From DATKQI01 sp035532755 (lineage in GTDB: Bacteria; Pseudomonadota; Alphaproteobacteria; Acetobacterales; Acetobacteraceae): a stretch of 7,252 nt of DNA. The notes beneath the pieces are model-generated. The model was not told where the DNA came from. It did no database searches and was given only the letters and a program-made list of their open reading frames with translations. The translations under genes were made by a program, and so were the position numbers. Numbering within the stretch: position 1 is the first letter of the stretch; each line of letters opens with the position of its first letter. The stretch covers positions 1 to 7,252 of the forward strand of contig DATKQI010000265.1 of the NCBI GenBank assembly GCA_035532755.1, read 5' to 3'. Shown one piece after another: positions 1 through 6,214 of the stretch.

Positions 1-135
1 CCCTCCGGCTGCGTCTTCCGCACCCGCTGCCCGCATGTGCTGCCGGCCTGCGCCGAGGCGCGGCCCGCGCTGCGCCCGGCGGAAGGTTCCCACCGCAGCG
101 CCTGCATCCGCGACGATCTGGATCTTCGGGGATGA
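1..135 (+). CDS. C-terminal end of an oligopeptide/dipeptide ABC transporter ATPase (partial)
   Basis: Frame 1 of the + strand is open from the window edge to a TGA at 133-135 and encodes 44 residues. The peptide begins PSGCVFRTRCPHVLPAC and has cysteines at fragment positions 4, 10, 17 and 35. This is the C-terminal oligopeptide/dipeptide transporter extension (oligo_HPY type) that follows the nucleotide-binding domain in DppD/DppF/OppD/OppF proteins. The cysteine spacing (6, 7, 18) is the same as in the DppD-type protein of this window, and the GC-F-TRCP core resembles the DppF-type one. The nucleotide-binding domain itself lies to the left of the window. It is probably the last gene of another peptide-type transporter operon running rightward, since ATPases usually close such operons; that is inference. 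The sequence does not decide between D and F type, although a PPSGC-like entry is common in F types. Its stop is one base from the stop of the opposing ATPase gene. Confidence 0.86.
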   Translation, partial: PSGCVFRTRCPHVLPACAEARPALRPAEGSHRSACIRDDLDLRG

Positions 136-136
136 A

Positions 137-1099
137 TCAGCGGGGTGTGGCTTCCTCGGCCCGGTGGCACGCGACGAGCGAATCGCCCACGTGGCGCAGC
201 AGCGGGACTTCCTGCCGGCAGCGATCGACCATCAGCGGGCAGCGGGTGTGAAACGTGCAGCCAGGCGGCGGGTTCGCCGGGCTCGGGATCTCGCCGGAGA
301 GGCGCAGCTTCGCCCGGCCGCGCTGGAGTGCGGGGTCCGGCTCCGGCACGGCATCCAGCAGCGCGCGCGTGTACGGATGGCGGGGTGCCGCGTAGAGCGC
401 GTCGCGCGCCGCCACCTCGACCAGCCGGCCGAGGTACATCACCGCCACCCGGTCGCACACGTGCCGCACCACCGCGAGATCGTGGCTGACGAACAGCAGC
501 GCCATGCCGTGCGCGCGCTGGAGATCGACGAACAGGTTGAGGATCTGCGCCCGCACGGACACATCGAGCGCGGAAACCGGCTCGTCGCACACCAGCAGGG
601 CAGGGCGCAGGGCAAGCGCGCGGGCGATCACCGCGCGCTGCCGCTGGCCGCCGGAAAGTTCGTGCGGGTACTGCCGCCCCTGTTCCGGCCGCAGCCCCAC
701 CTCGGCGAGCAGCTCGGCCACCCGCGCCGCCGCCGCGGCGCCGCGGGCAAGGCCGCGCACGATCAGCGGTTCGGCAATGGCCGTGCCGATGCGCATGCGC
801 GGGTTGAGCGCGGTGGCGGGGTCCTGGAAGACCATCTGCATCTGCCGCCGCGCCTCCCGCAGCGCCGCCCGGCCCGCACCCGCGATCTCCGCCCCGTTCA
901 GACGGATGCTGCCGCGCGTGGGCGGCACCAGGCCGAGGATGGCGTTGGAGACGGTGGATTTGCCGCAGCCCGATTCGCCCACCAGCCCCAGCGTCTCCCC
1001 GGGCGCGACCGTGAACGACACGCCATCCACCGCGCGCACCGGCGCCCCGTGCCGGGCGGGGAAATGCACCGCGAGATCGTGCACGGCGAGCAGCGTCAT
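137..1099 (-). CDS. Peptide-type ABC transporter ATP-binding protein, DppF/OppF type
   Basis: A cytoplasmic ATPase of 320 residues that would pair with the DppD-type subunit to power import through the two permeases of this operon. Visible motifs are Walker A GESGCGKS (41-48), Q-loop Q92, ABC signature LSGGQ (148-152), Walker B LLVCDE (168-173, catalytic E173) and switch H206. The C-terminal extension carries PPGC and HTRCP with cysteines 281, 287, 294 and 311. Length is normal for the family. An open frame continues upstream to 1594, but the ATG at 1099-1097 is chosen because it starts directly before the conserved nucleotide-binding domain, has GGAGG seven bases upstream, and forms an ATGA overlap with the stop of the preceding ATPase. 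The longer frame would be an out-of-frame reading of that gene. Last gene of the operon; no terminator hairpin is visible, and its stop abuts an opposing gene. The transported substrate is unknown. Confidence 0.95.
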   Translation of the reverse strand: MTLLAVHDLAVHFPARHGAPVRAVDGVSFTVAPGETLGLVGESGCGKSTVSNAILGLVPPTRGSIRLNGAEIAGAGRAALREARRQMQMVFQDPATALNPRMRIGTAIAEPLIVRGLARGAAAAARVAELLAEVGLRPEQGRQYPHELSGGQRQRAVIARALALRPALLVCDEPVSALDVSVRAQILNLFVDLQRAHGMALLFVSHDLAVVRHVCDRVAVMYLGRLVEVAARDALYAAPRHPYTRALLDAVPEPDPALQRGRAKLRLSGEIPSPANPPPGCTFHTRCPLMVDRCRQEVPLLRHVGDSLVACHRAEEATPR

Positions 1100-2040
1100 C
1101 CGCCGCCCTCCGGGTGCCAGCACGCGGCGAGATGGTCCGGCGCGAGCGGCGCGAGCGGCGGGGCCTGTTCGGCACAATGCACATCGGCGCGCGGGCAGCG
1201 CCCGGCGAAGCGGCAGCCGGGGCCGAAGGCGGAGGGCGCGGGCACGCTGCCCTCGATCACCGCGAGGCGGGATTTCGGCACATCCGACAGGCGCGGGATG
1301 GCGGCCAGCAGCAGCGCCGTATAGGGGTGGCGGGGGGTGGCGAACAGCGCCTCCACCGGTGCGGCCTCCACGATGCGGCCGGCATACATCACCGCCACCC
1401 GGTCGGCGATGTCCGCGACCACGCCGAGATCGTGCGTGATCAGCACGATGCCGGTGCGCCGGTCCCGCGCGAGGCCGCGCAGCAGATCGAGGATCTGCGC
1501 CTGGATGGTGACGTCGAGCGCGGTGGTGGGCTCGTCGGCCACCAGCACCGCCGGGCGGGCGATCAGCGCGCTCGCGATCATCACCCGCTGGCACATCCCG
1601 CCCGACAGCTCGAACGGATACTGCCGCGCCCGCCGCGCCGGATCGGCGATGCCCACCTCCGCCAGCATCCGCCGCACCGCTTCCGCATCGCCGCCGGGCA
1701 GCGCCTCGGCCACCTGCGCGCCCGCCGTGGCGAGCGGATCGAGGGCCGCACCCGGCTCCTGGAAGATCATGGAGATGCGCCTGCCGCGCAGCGCGCGCAT
1801 CCGCCGCTCCGGCAGATGCGTGATGTCCGTCCCTTCCAGCACGATCCGCCCGCCGGCGAAGCGCGCCGCGCGCGGCAGCAGGCGCAGCAGCGACAGCGCG
1901 GTGAGGGACTTGCCGCAGCCCGATTCCCCCACGATCGCCAGCACCTCGCCGCGCCGCACGGACAGGCTCACCCCGTCCACCACCGGCGCGCCGGCGATGG
2001 TGACGCGCAGGTCTTCGACCGTGAGGGCGGCGGGCTCCAT
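1096..2040 (-). CDS. Peptide-type ABC transporter ATP-binding protein, DppD/OppD type
   Basis: A cytoplasmic ATPase of 314 residues, the first of the two motor subunits. Motifs in order are Walker A GESGCGKS (38-45), Q-loop Q94, signature LSGGM (145-149), Walker B VLVADE (165-170, catalytic E170) and switch H203. The C-terminal extension after about residue 265 has cysteines 276, 282, 289 and 307; in some characterised DppD/OppD proteins, equivalent cysteines bind an iron-sulphur cluster. LSGGM in place of LSGGQ is common in D-type subunits and supports this assignment over F type. The chosen ATG (2040-2038) shares its A with the TGA of the SDR gene (TGATG), and no convincing Shine-Dalgarno precedes it, so translation is probably coupled to the SDR. 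The open frame further upstream, to 2712, is a shadow of the SDR gene. Its stop overlaps the next ATPase start as ATGA. Substrate specificity cannot be told from this subunit. Confidence 0.95.
   Translation of the reverse strand: MEPAALTVEDLRVTIAGAPVVDGVSLSVRRGEVLAIVGESGCGKSLTALSLLRLLPRAARFAGGRIVLEGTDITHLPERRMRALRGRRISMIFQEPGAALDPLATAGAQVAEALPGGDAEAVRRMLAEVGIADPARRARQYPFELSGGMCQRVMIASALIARPAVLVADEPTTALDVTIQAQILDLLRGLARDRRTGIVLITHDLGVVADIADRVAVMYAGRIVEAAPVEALFATPRHPYTALLLAAIPRLSDVPKSRLAVIEGSVPAPSAFGPGCRFAGRCPRADVHCAEQAPPLAPLAPDHLAACWHPEGGG
1107..1111 (-). promoter_or_regulatory. Shine-Dalgarno site of the DppF-type ATPase gene
   Basis: The minus strand reads GGAGG here, seven bases before the ATG at 1099-1097. 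It lies within the 3' end of the DppD-type gene and decides the start of the DppF-type gene against the much longer open frame. Confidence 0.7.
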
Positions 2041-2807
2041 CAGCCGGGCGGCTCGAATGTGCCGATGGAGTTGCCGCCGTCCACGCTCAGCACCGCGCCG
2101 GTGATGAAGCCGGCCCGCGCCGAGCACAGGTACAGCACCGCGCCGGCCGCATCGCCGGGCTCGCTCGTGCGCCCCAGCGGAATGCGGGCGCGCATCTTCG
2201 CCACGTAATCCTCCGGCAGCACGCTCACCTCGCTGCCCGGGGCGAAGCCGGGTTCCACCACGTTCACGCGGATGCCGTGCGGGGCGAGTTCGAGCGCGAG
2301 GCCCTTCGACAGCCGCTCCACCGCCGTCTTGGAGGTGCAGTACGGCACCGATGTCGCGCGCATCTGCCGCGCCGCGCCGGAGCCGATGGTGACGATCGAT
2401 CCCTTCACCCCCGCATCGATCATCAGCCGCGCCATGGCGCAGGAGACGAGGAAGGGCGCGCGGACGTTCACCCCCATGATCCGGTCCCATTCCTCCGCCG
2501 GCAGGTCGATCAGGCGCGGCCCGCGCGGATAGAGCCCGGCGTTGTTCACCACGATGTCCGGCGCGCCCCAGCGGCTGCGCACCAGTTCGGCCAGCGCCCC
2601 GATCGAGGCTTCCTGCATCAGGTCGGTCGGATGGGTGAGCGTGCGGGCCGGATCGAGGTTGAGGCGCGCGGCTGTCTCGGCGAGCGCGTCGGCGCGGATG
2701 TCGGACAGGCACAGGCGCGCGCCTTCGCTGGCAAAGGCTTGCGCGATCCAGCCGCCGAACGTGCCGGCCGCCCCGGTGATCACCACGCGGCTGTCCGCGA
2801 AATCCAT
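2040..2807 (-). CDS. Short-chain dehydrogenase/reductase (SDR), embedded in the transporter operon
   Basis: A classical SDR of 255 residues, complete and of normal family length. The nucleotide-binding motif is TGAAGTFG (11-18). An acidic residue ends the second beta strand (D36 in LCLSD), which in this family favours NAD(H) over NADP(H). NNAG is at 88-91. The catalytic set is N114, S143, Y156 and K160, with Y and K in YCTSK and the serine thirteen residues before the tyrosine, as expected. PGF (186-188) and the C-terminal SVDGG (241-245) are also typical. It should oxidise an alcohol or reduce a carbonyl in the cytoplasm; the substrate is not predictable. It sits 28 bp after the second permease and its stop overlaps the next ATPase start (TGATG), so it is an integral part of the operon. 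A strong Shine-Dalgarno, AAGGAG, lies six bases upstream of the ATG. Composition matches its neighbours, so there is no sign of recent insertion. The position suggests it acts on the imported compound. Confidence 0.94.
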   Translation of the reverse strand: MDFADSRVVITGAAGTFGGWIAQAFASEGARLCLSDIRADALAETAARLNLDPARTLTHPTDLMQEASIGALAELVRSRWGAPDIVVNNAGLYPRGPRLIDLPAEEWDRIMGVNVRAPFLVSCAMARLMIDAGVKGSIVTIGSGAARQMRATSVPYCTSKTAVERLSKGLALELAPHGIRVNVVEPGFAPGSEVSVLPEDYVAKMRARIPLGRTSEPGDAAGAVLYLCSARAGFITGAVLSVDGGNSIGTFEPPG

Positions 2808-2813
2808 CGGTTT

Positions 2814-2819
2814 CTCCTT
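2814..2819 (-). promoter_or_regulatory. Shine-Dalgarno site of the SDR gene
   Basis: AAGGAG on the minus strand, six bases before the ATG at 2807-2805. It is the closest match to the consensus ribosome-binding site in the operon and lies in the 28-bp gap after the second permease gene. Confidence 0.75.
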
Positions 2820-2835
2820 CCCGTCGCTTTCTCGT

Positions 2836-3660
2836 TCATCGCGAGTCGTCGCGCAGCCGGTCGCCCAGCAGGTTCACGCACAGCACCAGCCCGAACAGGC
2901 ACAGGCCGGGAAACACCGTCATCCACCACGCGCGGTCCACGTATTGCCGCCCGTCGCTCATGATCGAGCCCCAACTCGGCGTCGGCGGCTGGATGCCGAG
3001 GCCGAGGAACGACAGCCCGGCCTCGAACAGGATCATCAGCCCGAACTCGGTGGTGGCCACCACCAGCAGCGGCCCGGCGATGTTGGGCAGCACGTGGCGC
3101 AGCAGGATGCGGGCCGGCCGCGCGCCGGCCAGCTCGGCCGCGCGGATGAACGGGCGCGTGGCGACCTGCAAGGTTTGGCCGTAGACCACGCGCGTGTAGC
3201 GCGGCCAGCGGGTGAGGCCGAGCACCAGGATCAGGTCGAAGAACCCCGGCCCCAGCACGGCGACGGTCAGCACCGCGAGCAGGATCGCCGGGATGGACAG
3301 CACCGAATCGACGATCCGCAGGATCGCCACAGCCGCCCAGCCGCGGAACCAACCGGCCAGCAGGCCGAGCGGCGTGCCGACCAGCAGCGAGACGGAGACC
3401 GACAGCACCGCGACGGCAAGCGAGGCGCGCGCCCCGAAAATCACGCGCGAGAGCAGGTCCCGCCCCACATCGTCGGTGCCGAGCCAGAACACGGTGCCCG
3501 ATGGCGCGCGATACAGCGGCGGGCGCAGCCGCAGCAGCAGGGACTGGTGCAGCGGATCGTGCGGCGCGATCCACGGCGCGCCGAGCGCCACCGCGCCATA
3601 GACGCCGAGCAGCGCGAGCAGGGCGAGGATGCCGGGCGGAACCCGGCGGATCGTCCGCAT
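2836..3660 (-). CDS. Peptide-type ABC transporter permease, DppC/OppC type
   Basis: An inner-membrane permease of 274 residues that would form the channel with the DppB-type subunit. The N-terminal region has one membrane segment (about 10-30) followed by the conserved periplasmic stretch WLGTDDVGRDLLSRVIFGAR (59-78), a hallmark of DppC-type proteins. Five further hydrophobic segments lie between about 79 and 267. The cytoplasmic EAA loop that contacts the ATPases is AAELAGARPARILLRHVLPN (174-193), with the conserved G179 and the HxxPN ending. GLSFLGLGIQPPTPSWG (215-231) is also typical of the C subunit. The start is either ATG at 3660-3658 or the adjoining GTG at 3663-3661 (one extra residue); ATG is preferred. 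Only a weak GAGCGGG precedes it. The gene begins nine bases after the DppB-type stop. Its TGA overlaps an unrelated ATG, which is treated as chance. Confidence 0.95.
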   Translation of the reverse strand: MRTIRRVPPGILALLALLGVYGAVALGAPWIAPHDPLHQSLLLRLRPPLYRAPSGTVFWLGTDDVGRDLLSRVIFGARASLAVAVLSVSVSLLVGTPLGLLAGWFRGWAAVAILRIVDSVLSIPAILLAVLTVAVLGPGFFDLILVLGLTRWPRYTRVVYGQTLQVATRPFIRAAELAGARPARILLRHVLPNIAGPLLVVATTEFGLMILFEAGLSFLGLGIQPPTPSWGSIMSDGRQYVDRAWWMTVFPGLCLFGLVLCVNLLGDRLRDDSR

Positions 3661-3669
3661 CACGCCCGC

Positions 3670-4590
3670 TCAGCCCGACAGCCGGATGCGCGGGTCGATG
3701 ACCGCATAGGCAAGGTCGGCCAGCAGGCTGCACAGCACGTACACGACCGAGACGAACAGCACGACCGCCTGCACCACCAGGAAATCGCGCGAGGCGATCG
3801 ACTGGATGGCAAGCTGGCCGATCCCCGGCCAGGCGAACACCGTCTCCACGATCACCGCGCCGGCCATCAGGTTGCCGATCTCGAGCGCGGCGACGGTGAC
3901 GACGGGGATCGCCGCGTTGCGCAGCACATGGCGCAGGACCACCGCCCCGAGCGAAAGGCCGCGCGCGCGGCCGGCAGTAACGTAGTCCCGGCCAAGCTCA
4001 TCCAGCATCGCGACCCGCATCATCCGCGCGAAGGTGGACATCGTGAGCGCCCCCAGCGCGACGGCGGGCATGATGAGGGAGGCGAACCCCTGCGCACCGG
4101 AGGTGGGCAGCCAGCCCAGCACCACGCCGAACAGCAGGATCATCAGGATGCCGGACCAGAAGGTGGGCAGGCTCTGCCCCGCCAGCACCAGCGGCGCCAG
4201 CGCCCGCTCCACCCAGCGCCCGCGCCACAGCGCCATCGCCGCCCCCGCCGGCAGCCCGATCCCGGCCGCGACCAGCAGCGCGCCGGCGGAGAGTTCGAGC
4301 GTGTAGGGGATGCGCGCGGCCAGGATGGTCGCCACCGGCAGCCGCTGTACGAGCGACTGGCCGAGATCGAGCCGCGCGAGATGGCCGAGATAGGACAGGT
4401 ATTGCACGGCCAGCGGCCGGTCGAACCCGAGCTGGTGGCGCAGGGCCGCGATCTGATGCGCCGTCGCGTCCGGCGGGACCAGCAGCAGCGTGGGGTCGCC
4501 GGAGAGGTGCAGGGCGAAGAACACGATGGTCAGCACGCCCCAGATCGTCACCAGCGCCTGGCCGGTCCGTCCCGCCACGTGGCGCAGCAT
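3670..4590 (-). CDS. Peptide-type ABC transporter permease, DppB/OppB type
   Basis: An inner-membrane permease of 306 residues, partner of the DppC-type subunit. Features of the B type are the N-terminal membrane segment (about 11-29) followed by a periplasmic domain containing LRHQLGFDRPLAVQYLSYL (50-68) and LDLGQSL (74-80), then about five hydrophobic segments up to residue 295. The EAA loop is DYVTAGRARGLSLGAVVLRH (202-221), continuing through VLRNAAIP. ETVFAWPGIGQL (249-260) and the C-terminal DLAYAVIDPRIR (292-303) are family signatures. An open frame extends 25 codons upstream to 4665, but that would overlap the binding-protein gene and adds charged, non-membrane sequence, so the ATG at 4590-4588 is chosen; a weak GGAATAGG precedes it. 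The gene starts 20 bp after the binding-protein stop. The HxxRN ending of the EAA loop, instead of HxxPN, is a small departure that also occurs in other B subunits. Confidence 0.95.
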   Translation of the reverse strand: MLRHVAGRTGQALVTIWGVLTIVFFALHLSGDPTLLLVPPDATAHQIAALRHQLGFDRPLAVQYLSYLGHLARLDLGQSLVQRLPVATILAARIPYTLELSAGALLVAAGIGLPAGAAMALWRGRWVERALAPLVLAGQSLPTFWSGILMILLFGVVLGWLPTSGAQGFASLIMPAVALGALTMSTFARMMRVAMLDELGRDYVTAGRARGLSLGAVVLRHVLRNAAIPVVTVAALEIGNLMAGAVIVETVFAWPGIGQLAIQSIASRDFLVVQAVVLFVSVVYVLCSLLADLAYAVIDPRIRLSG

Positions 4591-4610
4591 CGGCCTATTC
4601 CGGCGCCCCT

Positions 4611-6122
4611 CTACTTCCAGCGCATGTCCTTCACGAAGAAGGCCTCGTTCGGCGTGGGCTTCCACTGCAGCTGCCGCCGCGCGCCGTAGATGGCGTAGGC
4701 CTGGTACAGCCCGATGCCCGGCACGTCCCGGTGCAGGATCGTGAAGGCAGTGCGGTAGTCGGCCAGCCGCTGCTTCGGGTCGAGCGTGGTGCGCGCGGCA
4801 TCCACCGCCTTGTCGAACGCCGGGTTGGAGTATTTCGACCAGATGCTGCCGGAATGGAACAGCGGCCAGATCACGCCGTCCGCATCCTGGCAGGCGCAGG
4901 ACCAGAGCCCTTGCGAAAGATTGCCGGCCCCGGCGGGCGGCCCCTGGCGGCGGCGCAGGAAGGTCGGCTGATCGACCTGCGTGATGGAGACCTTCAGCCC
5001 CACATCGTCCAGCATCTGCTGGATCGCCTCGGTGATCTGGCGGTTGTACGAGGGCGAGGTGAGGAACGTCAGGTGCGCCCCCGCCGCACCCGCCTTCTTG
5101 ATCAATGCCCGCGCCTGCTTCGGGTCGTAGGGCCAGGCCGGAATATCCGGCACGTAGCCGAAGCTCGCCGGGGTGAGCAGGATGTTCACCGGCTTCGCGT
5201 AGCCTTGCAGCAGGGCCTCGATGATGGTCTTGCGGTCGATCGCCATGGCGATGGCGCGGCGCACCAGCACGTTCTTCGTCGGGCCGAAGGCGGCGTTCAT
5301 GAACAGGTAGCCCACCCGCTCGGTCGGGGTGCTGAGCACCTGGAGCTTCTTGTCGTGCATGATCGCCTTCGCGTCATCGGCGGTCATCTGGTGGTCGATG
5401 TCGGCGCGGCCGGTGCGCAGGTCGGCGAGCCGGGTGGAATCGGCCGGCACGTCGCGGAAGATCACGGTGCGGAACGGCGGCTTGCCGCCCCAATAGGCAT
5501 CGTTGGCGGCCAGCACGATCTGCACGCCGTGCTGCCACTGCTTCAGCCGGTAGGGGCCGCTGCCGATCGGATGCTGGTTGAACGCGGTGTTGCCCACCTT
5601 CTCCACATACGCCTTCGGCACGATCGACAGCTTCACGAGCTGGGCGAGCAGCGGGGCATAGGGCGTTTTCAGATGCAGCGTGACCTGCGCCGGGCCGGTG
5701 ACTTGCGCCGACTCGATCACGTCGAATTGCGACTGCTGCGGGCTGCGGAACTTCGGATCGGTGATGCGCCGGATGCTGAAGGCGACATCGGCGGGGGTGA
5801 GCTTCGCCCCGTCCTGGAAGCGGATGTCGGTCCGCAGGTTGAAGACGATGGTCCGCGGATCGGTGTAGTGCCACGATGTGGCGACCTGCGGGACGATCTT
5901 TCCCTGGCTGTCACGGGTGAGCAGGTTGTCGAAGATGTTGCGATAGACCGTGTAGCTGTCCGTATCCCATTGCAGCTGCGGGTCGAGCGTGGCGGCGTCG
6001 TTCGCGAGATCGACCGTGAGCGTGGTCTTCGCCGCCGCCGCGATGGCGGGAGGGGCGAGCAGGGGTGCCGCGAACAGGCCGATCATGAGCGGGGCGATCA
6101 GGAGAGCGAGGCGTTGGCGCAT
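4611..6122 (-). CDS. Periplasmic substrate-binding protein of a peptide-type ABC transporter (SBP family 5)
   Basis: A 503-residue extracytoplasmic solute-binding protein that would capture the ligand and deliver it to the two permeases. The N-terminus is a clear Sec signal peptide: MRQR, a hydrophobic core to about residue 28, and probable cleavage in the AIAAAA run near 31. There is no lipobox cysteine, so it should be a free periplasmic protein. The mature protein opens with LTVDLANDAATLDPQL (35-50), and family signatures follow: FDNLLTRD (64-71), FQDGAKLTPADVAFSIRRI (102-120), HPIGSGPY (184-191), ANDAYWGGKPP (206-216), RRAIAMAIDR (288-297) and YDPKQARAL (332-340). Near the C-terminus SGSIWSKYSNPAFD (424-437) is seen. 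A stretch WSCACQDADG (407-416) replaces the DPD-like motif common in other members. The ATG at 6122-6120 is chosen over the frame opening at 6182 because it begins the signal peptide and has GAGGA seven bases upstream. First gene of the operon. Peptide, nickel, glutathione and sugar-derived ligands all occur in this family. Confidence 0.95.
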   Translation of the reverse strand: MRQRLALLIAPLMIGLFAAPLLAPPAIAAAAKTTLTVDLANDAATLDPQLQWDTDSYTVYRNIFDNLLTRDSQGKIVPQVATSWHYTDPRTIVFNLRTDIRFQDGAKLTPADVAFSIRRITDPKFRSPQQSQFDVIESAQVTGPAQVTLHLKTPYAPLLAQLVKLSIVPKAYVEKVGNTAFNQHPIGSGPYRLKQWQHGVQIVLAANDAYWGGKPPFRTVIFRDVPADSTRLADLRTGRADIDHQMTADDAKAIMHDKKLQVLSTPTERVGYLFMNAAFGPTKNVLVRRAIAMAIDRKTIIEALLQGYAKPVNILLTPASFGYVPDIPAWPYDPKQARALIKKAGAAGAHLTFLTSPSYNRQITEAIQQMLDDVGLKVSITQVDQPTFLRRRQGPPAGAGNLSQGLWSCACQDADGVIWPLFHSGSIWSKYSNPAFDKAVDAARTTLDPKQRLADYRTAFTILHRDVPGIGLYQAYAIYGARRQLQWKPTPNEAFFVKDMRWK

Positions 6123-6129
6123 CGGCTTT

Positions 6130-6134
6130 TCCTC
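6130..6134 (-). promoter_or_regulatory. Shine-Dalgarno site of the substrate-binding protein gene
   Basis: GAGGA on the minus strand, seven bases before the ATG at 6122-6120. It supports that start over upstream in-frame ATG and TTG codons between 6150 and 6182. Confidence 0.65.
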
Positions 6135-6153
6135 ATTCCGGGCAATCCCCGCC

Positions 6154-6182
6154 ATCATTGGCCAACCGCCCGCGCGTGGCAA
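6154..6182 (-). promoter_or_regulatory. Candidate sigma-70 type promoter of the transporter operon
   Basis: On the minus strand TTGCCA (6182-6177, five of six matches to the -35 consensus) and AATGAT (6159-6154, four of six to the -10 consensus) are separated by exactly 17 bases. Transcription would start near 6147, leaving a leader of roughly 25 bases that still contains the GAGGA ribosome-binding site. The pair lies in the only sizeable non-coding gap of the window, directly upstream of the binding-protein gene. In GC-rich DNA a match of this kind is uncommon but can arise by chance. An 8-bp palindrome, TTGGCCAA (6158-6165), overlaps the -10 and spacer and could be part of an operator, although it is too short to be persuasive. 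Confidence 0.4.
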
Positions 6183-6214
6183 TCAGCCGGGGGTTGCGGC
6201 GCTGGCCCGCCCGG

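Noticed and set aside
1138..1160. A 9-bp tandem repeat (cggcgcgag, about 2.5 copies)
   Set aside because: It lies in the C-terminal coding part of the DppD-type ATPase and encodes a short LAP repeat; it is too small and too GC-rich to mean more than slippage.
435..1405. A 21-bp identical segment at 435-455 and 1385-1405, and a 17-bp one at 960-976 and 1910-1926
   Set aside because: They fall at matching sites of the two ATPase genes, encoding the DRVAVMY stretch and the ESGCGK Walker A region, so they reflect protein conservation between paralogues rather than mobile or regulatory repeats.
137..1594. Extension of the DppF-type gene to a start at 1594
   Set aside because: The additional N-terminal 165 residues are an out-of-frame reading of the DppD-type gene. 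The ATPase domain begins right after the ATG at 1099, which has its own ribosome-binding site.
2780..2839. A 19-codon frame whose ATG overlaps the DppC-type stop (ATGA) and runs into the SDR gene
   Set aside because: It has no ribosome-binding site of its own and contains the SDR's AAGGAG and start. The product (MNEKATGRRNRW...) has no recognisable feature, so chance is the simplest explanation.
2542..4689. A 715-codon open frame on the + strand across the permease genes
   Set aside because: It is antisense to clearly conserved permease and SDR genes. Its product is dominated by R, H, Q, D and G with no recognisable domain, as expected for an antisense frame in GC-rich DNA.
6187..6214. A possible hairpin after the AmpG-like gene (CCGGG...CCCGG)
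   Set aside because: The stem is only five perfect pairs with a long loop and no T tract on the minus strand, so it is not convincing as an intrinsic terminator.
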